Assembly (NCBI GenBank): GCA_027079895.1
Contig: JALWUZ010000191.1
Coordinates: 1-7,150, forward strand
Direction: 5' to 3'
DNA length: 7,150 bases
DNA from: Anaerolineae bacterium
Lineage (GTDB): Bacteria > Chloroflexota > Anaerolineae > B4-G1
Shown here: piece after piece, positions 1-5,302 of the stretch
Layout: every line of letters begins with the position of its first letter
Position numbering within the stretch: the first letter of the stretch is position 1
The notes under the pieces: model-generated
Told to the model about the DNA's origin: nothing
Seen by the model: the letters and a program-made list of their open reading frames with translations, nothing else
Database searches by the model: none
Position numbers and translations under genes: made by a program

Positions 1-731
1 AGGGGGCCATCATCTGGATTGCGATGGCCATCGCGGTGCAGAGCAAGCTGTGGCTGGGAGCGACGGTGAGCACGCACCGCGACAAGCACCTCATCAGGGG
101 GTTGGTGGAACTGGTGAAGGCCGCTGCTCTCTGCCGTCCGTTGTTGCTCTGCTTCGACGGGTTGCAGACCTACGTATCGGCCTGTCGCCGGGTATTCCGC
201 AGTCCCCTGCGAACCGGCAAGCCCGGCCGCCCGCGGTTGGTTCCCTGGCCCGACATCCACCTGGGGCAGGTAATCAAGCGCTACGCCAAGCGGCGGGTCA
301 CAGGGGTGACTCGTCGCCTGGTACAGGGAGAGCAAAGCGTTGTAGAGCGACTCCTACAGGCCAGTCAGAATGGTGGAGTGCTCAACACCGCTTTCATCGA
401 GCGACTCAACGGGACTTTTCGTTCCCGTTTGTCGCTCCTTACACGCCGAACCCACCATTTGGCACGGCGGTTGGGACGAGTTGAGACTGCCGTCTACTTG
501 GTGGGATGCGTCTACAACTTCTGCACCCATCACGCCTCACTGCGATTGCCGCTGTACGTGGCCTGTGGACGAGGCGAGAGGGTACATTGGGTGCAGCGCA
601 CTCCGGCTATGGCGGCCGGACTCACCGATCACCGCTGGACGGTTCTGGAGTTGTTATGGTTCAAAGTGCCGCCACAACGCCTGGAGGAAGCGATATGACG
701 ACCACGATTAAATGTGGACTTACCACCGGAC
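1..731 (+). mobile_element. Right-hand part of an insertion sequence (left end outside window)
   Basis: The left part of the window is the 3' portion of an IS carrying a DDE-type transposase reading rightward. The left end and the N-terminal part of the transposase lie before base 1. The right terminus cannot be fixed: I see no convincing terminal inverted repeat to match because the other end is missing. The boundary should fall between the transposase stop (698) and the lipid-kinase Shine-Dalgarno (about 780). The end given here, just before the TTGACA box, is a guess. Confidence 0.5.
3..698 (+). CDS. IS transposase, DDE type (IS1-like), 5'-truncated by window edge
   Basis: This is a DDE-family transposase that would cut and join the ends of its own IS. 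The frame is open to the left edge, so the Met at base 24 is probably internal and the true start is outside. Visible hallmarks are FDGLQTY, whose Asp (codon 156-158) fits the second catalytic acidic residue, and NTAFIERLNGTFRSRL, whose Glu (codon 399-401) fits the third, 81 residues later. Basic residues surround the Glu. The tail RTPAMAAGLTDHRWTVLELL is, as I recall, typical of a transposase group common in Chloroflexota and cyanobacteria. The first catalytic Asp would be expected shortly upstream of the window, so its presence cannot be judged. The visible part has no internal stop or frameshift, so the copy may be intact. The IS1-like assignment rests on the spacing and the IER-N motif and is less certain than the call of transposase. 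Confidence 0.85.
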   Translation, partial: GAIIWIAMAIAVQSKLWLGATVSTHRDKHLIRGLVELVKAAALCRPLLLCFDGLQTYVSACRRVFRSPLRTGKPGRPRLVPWPDIHLGQVIKRYAKRRVTGVTRRLVQGEQSVVERLLQASQNGGVLNTAFIERLNGTFRSRLSLLTRRTHHLARRLGRVETAVYLVGCVYNFCTHHASLRLPLYVACGRGERVHWVQRTPAMAAGLTDHRWTVLELLWFKVPPQRLEEAI

Positions 732-760
732 TTGACACAGCGGGGAAAATGCTCTAACAT
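732..760 (+). promoter_or_regulatory. Sigma70-type promoter of the lipid kinase gene
   Basis: A perfect -35 box TTGACA (732-737) is followed after exactly 17 bases by TAACAT (755-760), which matches four of six -10 consensus bases. Transcription would start near 767 and give a leader of about 25 bases that carries the Shine-Dalgarno. The -35 box lies only 34 bases after the transposase stop codon, so it may belong to the host or to the IS end. Confidence 0.7.
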
Positions 761-779
761 CCCCCCTGAACGCCATCCC

Positions 780-786
780 AGGAGGT
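780..786 (+). promoter_or_regulatory. Strong Shine-Dalgarno of the lipid kinase gene
   Basis: AGGAGGT sits 6 bases before the ATG at 793, an almost ideal ribosome binding site. It fixes the start codon of the kinase. Confidence 0.85.
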
Positions 787-792
787 AGCCCA

Positions 793-1692
793 ATGAGCCC
801 AATCAAAATCATCGTCAACCCCTACGCCGGCCGCTGGAAGGCCAAAGCCGCCGTCCCGGAGATCGAGCGGGCCTGCCGGGAGAGCGGCCTGGACTACGAC
901 CTGGTGCTCACCGATGAGCCGGGACACGGCATCGCGCTGGCGCGGGAGGCCGTTCGAGACGGGTTCTCCCCCATCGTCGCCGCCGGTGGGGACGGCAGCA
1001 TCAGCGAGGTAGTCAACGGCCTCCTCCAGGCCGCCGACGAGAGCGGCGACGCCCCCGTCCCGCTGGGGGTCATCCCGCTCGGTTCGGCGGACGACTTCGC
1101 CGACTCGCTGGGGCTGGAGAAGGGGGTCGAGGCCGCCTGTCGGGTCATCCAGGGCGGGCGCACCCGCTTGCTGGACGTGGGGCGGGTCAACGGTCGCTAC
1201 TTCGACAACAACGCCGCCGTCGGACTGGAGCCGCAGGTGACGATCGCTCAGGCGGCGATGAAACGTCTCAAAGGGACGCCCCGCTACGTCTGGGCAGCCC
1301 TCAAGACGATTCTCACCTTCACCCCCTGGGAGATGCGCCTTTCCTGGGACTCCGGGGAGTACGCCGGCCCGGTGACGCTGGTTTCGGTGGGGAACAACCG
1401 GCGCACCGGAGGCGCGTTCGTGATGACCCCACAGGCGGAGCCGGACGACGGCCTCCTGGATTTCATCTTCGCCAGGGCGACCGGACGGCTGCGGCTGCTG
1501 CGGCTCCTGCCGCTGACCTTCGACGGGCGCCACGTGGAGCAGCCGGAGGTGATGTACCATCGCACCACTCGCTTGACCGTCGAGTGCGAGCCGCCGACCC
1601 CGGTCCACGCCGACGGGGAACTGTTCGACCTCGCGGCCACCCGCATCGAGTTCACTGTCATCCCGCGCCGTCTGCCGGTGCTGGTGCCGTAG
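793..1692 (+). CDS. Diacylglycerol/lipid kinase family protein (YegS/DgkB/BmrU type)
   Basis: A 299-residue cytoplasmic lipid kinase of the DAGK catalytic superfamily, which phosphorylates diacylglycerol or a related lipid alcohol with a nucleoside triphosphate and so feeds phospholipid turnover. About 300 residues is the normal family length. Motifs in order: NPYAG at residues 9-13, GGDGS at 65-69 (nucleotide-binding glycine loop), PLGSADDFAD at 95-104, EPDDGLLDF at 216-224 and HADGE at 272-276 near the C-terminus. The third motif is usually PxGTxNDFAR; here Thr is Ser and Asn is Asp, which is unusual. There are no membrane segments. The start is set by the Shine-Dalgarno at 780-786. It is transcribed alone and ends 3 bases from the convergent CpXC gene. 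The lipid substrate cannot be read from sequence; sphingosine-like or undecaprenol substrates remain possible. Confidence 0.92.
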   Translation: MSPIKIIVNPYAGRWKAKAAVPEIERACRESGLDYDLVLTDEPGHGIALAREAVRDGFSPIVAAGGDGSISEVVNGLLQAADESGDAPVPLGVIPLGSADDFADSLGLEKGVEAACRVIQGGRTRLLDVGRVNGRYFDNNAAVGLEPQVTIAQAAMKRLKGTPRYVWAALKTILTFTPWEMRLSWDSGEYAGPVTLVSVGNNRRTGGAFVMTPQAEPDDGLLDFIFARATGRLRLLRLLPLTFDGRHVEQPEVMYHRTTRLTVECEPPTPVHADGELFDLAATRIEFTVIPRRLPVLVP

Positions 1693-1695
1693 CCG

Positions 1696-3018
1696 TCAGC
1701 CCCTCACCATCTCCCGCGCTTTCCGCAACGCCAGGGCCAGGTTGTCCGCGATCTGGAGGCGGCCGTCCTGCCGCATATCCTTCTCCCCCGCTTCGAGCAA
1801 CTCGAGCAGGCCGTCGGTCAACAGCGAGCGGTGCTCCCGTAGCAGACGCTCGACCTCCCGCTCACTCGAGGCCCTCGTCAACTGGCCGAACAACTGCAAC
1901 TCCGGCGGCAGGGATTCCTCCAGCAGACGCATCACCAGTTCCCACACCTCCCGCAACCTGCTCTCCAGTTCCAGGTCGTTGTCGGTCTGGGCCTGGTGCA
2001 GCATCATCTGGAGCACCTCGAAGAACGCTTCGTCCATCTCGGCGAAGCGGCTGCGGGCCAGTTTCTCCGGGTCCGAACTCACTATGAGACCCCGAATCAG
2101 CGCGGCCCGATCCTCGTAGACCTCGGCCACCTCCTGGTCGAGCCGCTCCCGTATGGAGAGGATTTCCCCCCGCAGGGCCAGCAACCGCTCTCTCTCCTCC
2201 TCGTCCTCCGCCCGCTCGATGCGGCTGGTGAGCGACTGGAAGAAGATGTAGTCCATGAGCGGGCGGCCAACGATGACCAGCAACTCCCGCGTCTCCTGGT
2301 CGGGGGCCTCGATCAACAGGTTCAAGAAGTTGCTGCGGGTCGGGTCGGCCCGCAGACGGTCAAGCATCTTCTGCCGGGCCCGGATTCTCCGGCCGGCGGC
2401 GGTCAGTTCCAGCAGCCGGTCGCGCACCGCGAGCAGCCGCTGCACGACCGCCAACTGCCCTGCGGACTGGGCCAGTTCCAGGTTCAAGTCCAGCGTGCGG
2501 AAGAAGTCCTCGTCAACCTGGGCCTCGTTCTCGGCGATGAGGCCGTCCAGGGCCTCGTCCGAAGCGTCCAGCATCCGTTCGAGCAGTTGCGAGCGGCCTT
2601 TCTGGGCCTCGATCATCTCCGGCGTCACGCCGTCGGCCTCGAGAATCTTGTTGGCCAGGCCGTCCAGGGTGATGAACACCTGCGGCTGGAGCAGGTAAGC
2701 CTTGCGCTCCTCCGGCGGCAGGCTGTTCATCGCGGCGTTGGCGAACTGCCCGATGGCCCGCTGCCGTTCCGCGTCGCTCCGCCCCGCCGACATTGGCATG
2801 TAGACCAACGCCAACTCCTTGTCGGGGTCGTGGTAGAGGAAGGGGATGTCCAACGCCCCCTGCATTCCGCAGTGGGGGCAGCGGGCGAAGTTGACCAGCC
2901 CGTTGAGCACGCGAAACTTCGCGCTGGGGTCGGCTCGAACGTCCAAAATCTGTTCCACTTCGGCCTGGAACTGCTGCTTACAGTTCGGGCAGGTGATACG
3001 TGCAAGCATTGTGGGCAT
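1696..3018 (-). CDS. CpXC zinc-ribbon domain protein with C-terminal helical repeats
   Basis: A 440-residue protein of unknown function. Residues about 7-130 match the CpXC domain: CPNC (Cys10, Cys13) and CPHCG (Cys47, Cys50) would hold one zinc ion, followed by a conserved-looking IPFLYHDPDKELALVYMP segment at 58-76. The family is known only as a presumed zinc-binding domain, with no assigned reaction. From about residue 145 to the end the chain is charged and almost wholly helical. It appears to be four degenerate repeats (about 145-222, 231-306, 307-375 and 376-440). They share a pattern of L-L-x-A/S-S/P-D/E, then D-E-x-F-F about 20 residues later, then a leucine-rich R-L helix. No signal peptide or membrane segment is seen, so it is probably cytosolic. 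The start is the ATG preceded, after 8 bases, by GAAAGGA (complement of 3027-3033); a second Met at residue 4 is too far from that site. It lies 37 bases downstream of the histidine kinase and probably shares its transcript. Confidence 0.85.
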   Translation of the reverse strand: MPTMLARITCPNCKQQFQAEVEQILDVRADPSAKFRVLNGLVNFARCPHCGMQGALDIPFLYHDPDKELALVYMPMSAGRSDAERQRAIGQFANAAMNSLPPEERKAYLLQPQVFITLDGLANKILEADGVTPEMIEAQKGRSQLLERMLDASDEALDGLIAENEAQVDEDFFRTLDLNLELAQSAGQLAVVQRLLAVRDRLLELTAAGRRIRARQKMLDRLRADPTRSNFLNLLIEAPDQETRELLVIVGRPLMDYIFFQSLTSRIERAEDEEERERLLALRGEILSIRERLDQEVAEVYEDRAALIRGLIVSSDPEKLARSRFAEMDEAFFEVLQMMLHQAQTDNDLELESRLREVWELVMRLLEESLPPELQLFGQLTRASSEREVERLLREHRSLLTDGLLELLEAGEKDMRQDGRLQIADNLALALRKAREMVRG

Positions 3019-3055
3019 ACTGGTTATCCTTTCGCTAAAATTTGGTGACTGAGGC

Positions 3056-4621
3056 TCAGGCCGGTTGACGGCGGGGCAGGGCGAAGGAGAAGGCGGAGCC
3101 GGCCCCCGGCGTGCTCTCCACCCACATCCGGCCGCCGTGCGCCTTGACGATCGCCTGGCTCAGATACAATCCCAACCCGGTGCCGGGCACGCGCTGTTGA
3201 CGGGCCCGCGTCCCCCGGAAGAACCGCTCGAAGACCCGCGCCTGTTCCGCCGGCGGGATGCCCATCCCCTCGTCGGAGACGGTGACGATCACCTCATCGT
3301 CCGTCCACCGTCCGCGAATCTCGATCCGCCCCCCCTGGGGGGAGTACTTGATGGCATTGGAGACCAGGTTGTCGAGCACCTGTTCCAAACGGCGGGGGTC
3401 GCCGTCCACCACCGGAAAGCGGGGCGGGAAGCGGACGCTGATCTCGTGCTTCTGCGTCTGGGTGCGGAAACGGGCCGCTACCCGCTCGGCCAGTGCGCTC
3501 AAGTCCACCTGGTCAATCTCCATCGGCAGCGCGCCGGCCTGCAAGCGGGAGGCGTCCAGCAGGTTGTCAATCAGATGATTCAGCCGCTCCGCCTCCTCCA
3601 CGATGACGGTCAGGCTCTCCCGCATCACCGCTGGGTCCCAGGAAGCGTCCTCTCGCAGCAGGGTATCCGCGTACCCTTTGATGAGGGCGACGGGGGTTTT
3701 CAGTTCGTGGGAGATGACCGAAATGAAGGTGGATTTGATCTCCTCCGCCTCGCGGAAACGGGTGATGTCCCGCACGTTGGCGATGATGTTGACCAGCCGC
3801 CCCTCCCGGTCGAAGAGCGGGGCGTAGGTGATGCCCACGCTGACGGTGCCGCCGGTGCGCCGCCGCATATCCCCCTCCACGTAGAGCGGGGCGGCGGAGG
3901 GGAGCGGCCAGCCGCCGGCGATCGCGCTGCTCAAATCCAACTCGGTATCCAGCCGGGCCCAGCGCACCACCTCGTCGTGGAGCCGTCCGATGGCCTCGTA
4001 GGAGGGCCAGCCGCTCATCTGGGACAGAGCGCGGTTGAAGACCATAATGCGGAGCCCGCCGTCCAGAATCAGAACCCCGTCCGCGCTATACTCCAAAATC
4101 GCGTCCAGCCGCCGCTTCTCCTGGAGGAGCCGCTCGTACAACTGGGCGTTGTAAACGGCGATGGCGGCCTGGTCGGCGAAACTCGCCAGAATCTGCCGGT
4201 CGTTGACGGTGAAGCGGGCCCCGTAGGCGCGGAAGACGAACAGGACGCCGATCAACTCCCGTTTGATGACCATCGGGAGGGCGACGACTTGCTGGAGGCG
4301 CAGTCCCAATTGGGCCGCGATGCGCCCCAGTTTCTCCCCCAGGCCGGGGATGCGGAAACGGCCCAGGTCGGCGTCGTCGGGGATGTCGGTCAGCAGGGGG
4401 GTGAAGTAGGGGAGCAAGGCTCGCGGGAGGCCGTAACTGGCCCGGATGGAGAAGCGGCCATCCGGTTCGCGCAGGGCAATCAGGCCGGCCTGCCCGGCCA
4501 GAATCTCCGCCGCCGCCTCCAACACCATGCGCAGCAACTCGTCCAGTTTCAGTTGGGCGGTGAGGGCGCGGCTGATTTCCAGCAGGTACTCGCGTTGTCG
4601 GACTCGGTAATCGCCTAGCAC
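3056..4621 (-). CDS. Soluble sensor histidine kinase, GAF-PAS-HisKA-HATPase
   Basis: A 521-residue two-component sensor kinase that would autophosphorylate on His and pass the phosphate to a response regulator. Domains: an N-terminal helix (about 8-30), a GAF domain (about 30-160), a coiled linker (160-172), a PAS domain (about 172-290, ending in the typical NVRDITRFREAEEIKSTF connector), HisKA with SHELKTP (His305), then HATPase_c. The HATPase_c has an N box NLVSNAIKYSP (418-428), G1 DEGMGI (450-455), F box FERFFRG (464-470) and G2 GTGLGL (480-485). All catalytic motifs are intact. There is no transmembrane segment, so it senses a cytoplasmic signal; the ligand is not deducible. The start is GTG, supported by GAGGA 5 bases upstream and by an in-frame stop 33 bases upstream with only rare ATT codons between. 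It heads a unit with the CpXC gene. No response regulator is in the window, so the kinase looks orphan here. Confidence 0.95.
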   Translation of the reverse strand: MLGDYRVRQREYLLEISRALTAQLKLDELLRMVLEAAAEILAGQAGLIALREPDGRFSIRASYGLPRALLPYFTPLLTDIPDDADLGRFRIPGLGEKLGRIAAQLGLRLQQVVALPMVIKRELIGVLFVFRAYGARFTVNDRQILASFADQAAIAVYNAQLYERLLQEKRRLDAILEYSADGVLILDGGLRIMVFNRALSQMSGWPSYEAIGRLHDEVVRWARLDTELDLSSAIAGGWPLPSAAPLYVEGDMRRRTGGTVSVGITYAPLFDREGRLVNIIANVRDITRFREAEEIKSTFISVISHELKTPVALIKGYADTLLREDASWDPAVMRESLTVIVEEAERLNHLIDNLLDASRLQAGALPMEIDQVDLSALAERVAARFRTQTQKHEISVRFPPRFPVVDGDPRRLEQVLDNLVSNAIKYSPQGGRIEIRGRWTDDEVIVTVSDEGMGIPPAEQARVFERFFRGTRARQQRVPGTGLGLYLSQAIVKAHGGRMWVESTPGAGSAFSFALPRRQPA

Positions 4622-4626
4622 AATGT

Positions 4627-4631
4627 TCCTC
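4627..4631 (-). promoter_or_regulatory. Shine-Dalgarno supporting the GTG start of the histidine kinase
   Basis: On the minus strand GAGGA lies 5 bases before GTG (complement of 4619-4621). No ATG is available between this codon and the upstream in-frame TAA (complement of 4655-4657), so GTG is the likely start. Confidence 0.7.
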
Positions 4632-4653
4632 GGAATGCCAATCGGTCGGAGGG

Positions 4654-4682
4654 ATTATAACACATCGCTACCAGGATGCCAG
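4654..4682 (-). promoter_or_regulatory. Promoter of the histidine kinase-CpXC unit
   Basis: On the minus strand CTGGCA (complement of 4677-4682) precedes a perfect TATAAT (complement of 4654-4659) by 17 bases. The -10 box also carries the extended TGn element (complement of 4660-4662). Transcription should begin near 4647, giving a short leader of about 25 bases before the GTG start. Confidence 0.75.
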
Positions 4683-4698
4683 CCGCTGTTGAGGGCGC

Positions 4699-4740
4699 GG
4701 GTAGGCGACGAGTAGGCGAAGGCAGTGCCTTCGCCTACCC
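4699..4740. repeat. Palindrome with extra direct arm copy, between divergent promoters
   Basis: Bases 4712-4724 (GTAGGCGAAGGCA) are exactly reverse-complemented by 4726-4738 around a single central G. A further copy of the outer arm, GGGTAGGCGA at 4699-4708, is itself exactly complementary to 4731-4740. The octamer GTAGGCGA therefore occurs three times, two direct and one inverted, and two alternative hairpins are possible. The element sits between the -35 boxes of the divergent promoters and is probably in neither transcript, so it does not look like a terminator or riboswitch. It could be an operator or a dispersed REP/MITE-like palindrome. Confidence 0.8.
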
Positions 4741-4754
4741 TGTGGCACCTCAAT

Positions 4755-4783
4755 TTGCCAGCCCCATCCCAATGAAGTATAAT
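4755..4783 (+). promoter_or_regulatory. Promoter of the DUF151-dnaB operon
   Basis: TTGCCA (4755-4760, five of six consensus bases) is followed after exactly 17 bases by a perfect TATAAT (4778-4783). Transcription should start near 4790. This excludes the in-frame upstream ATG codons at 4676 and 4772 as starts of the nuclease, because they lie before or inside the promoter. Confidence 0.8.
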
Positions 4784-4802
4784 TCCAGGCGACACCACGA
4801 CC

Positions 4803-4811
4803 GGGGGGTGA
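4803..4811 (+). promoter_or_regulatory. Shine-Dalgarno of the DUF151 gene
   Basis: GGGGGGTGA, one change from the GGAGGTGA complement of the 16S rRNA tail, ends just upstream of ATG 4814. Its GG-GG core is 5 bases from the start codon. It selects 4814 over the upstream in-frame ATGs. Confidence 0.7.
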
Positions 4812-4813
4812 AG

Positions 4814-5302
4814 ATGAACGAAATGACGGTGGAGGGGATCCTCATCAGCATGATGTCCGAACACCGGATACTTCTCCTGAAAGAAGTCGCCGGAGACCGG
4901 CACCTGCCCATCTGGATTGGGCAGTACGAGGCGGACGCCATCGTCATCGGCCTGCGCAATACCGCCGTCCCGCGCCCTCTGACCCACGACCTGCTCGCCA
5001 ACGTCCTCGCCGACCTGGGGGCCACCGTCTCCCACATCGAAGTCCATACCCTGGAGCACGACACCTTCTACTCCTACATCGTCCTGCGGGTGGCGGACGA
5101 ACTGCTGCGGGTGGACGCCCGCCCCTCCGACGCCGTCGCCCTGGCGGTGCGGATCAACGCCCCGATCTTCGTCTCCGATGCGGTGCTCGAACGGGCCGGT
5201 ATCACCGTGGACGCCGACTTGTCCGACGAGGAGGACGGCGCCCTGTCGGCCTTCCGCGATTTCGTCAACACCATGAACCTGGACGACCTGACGCTGCCAT
5301 GA
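4814..5302 (+). CDS. Bifunctional nuclease family protein (DUF151/BFN domain)
   Basis: A 162-residue protein that is essentially one DUF151 domain, a small alpha/beta fold; plant members have been reported to have RNase and DNase activity, while the bacterial role is unsettled. Recognisable blocks are the opening strand with LLLKEVAGDRHLPIWIG (21-36), EADAI (39-43), RPLTHDLL (54-61), the FYSYIVLRV strand (85-93) and the signature DARPSDAVALAVR (101-113). The tail is acidic (DLSDEEDGALSAF), and there is no C-terminal UVR motif such as some homologues have. The frame stays open upstream to 4676, but those codons translate the palindrome and overlap the promoter, so the start is 4814 with its own ribosome site. 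Its stop overlaps the dnaB start in ATGA, so the two are co-transcribed and probably translationally coupled. That suggests a DNA- or RNA-processing role near replication, but this is inference from position only. Confidence 0.93.
   Translation: MNEMTVEGILISMMSEHRILLLKEVAGDRHLPIWIGQYEADAIVIGLRNTAVPRPLTHDLLANVLADLGATVSHIEVHTLEHDTFYSYIVLRVADELLRVDARPSDAVALAVRINAPIFVSDAVLERAGITVDADLSDEEDGALSAFRDFVNTMNLDDLTLP

Noticed and set aside
370..757. Additional small plus-strand open frames over and after the transposase 3' end
   Set aside because: They overlap the transposase in other frames, have no plausible ribosome sites, and one runs into the lipid-kinase promoter.
1996..3048. A 350-codon open frame on the plus strand opposite the CpXC gene
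   Set aside because: It is a shadow of high-GC coding DNA: the translation is low in complexity, matches no family I know, and the minus strand carries the recognisable CPxC motifs, the ribosome site and the helical repeats.
3065..4618. A 517-codon open frame on the plus strand opposite the histidine kinase
   Set aside because: Its composition is that of an antisense shadow (rich in Gly, Asp, Gln, Val), while the minus strand encodes all kinase motifs. A true overlapping gene of this size would be extraordinary and has no support.
4699..4740. The palindrome as an intrinsic terminator or CRISPR-like repeat
   Set aside because: No T-run follows on either strand, no gene ends beside it, and there is only one such element, without regularly spaced spacers.
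4676..4813. N-terminal extension of the DUF151 gene to the ATG at 4676 or 4772
   Set aside because: The extension would be translated from the palindrome and the promoter. TATAAT at 4778-4783 lies after both ATGs, and the conserved domain begins right after the ATG at 4814, which has its own ribosome site.
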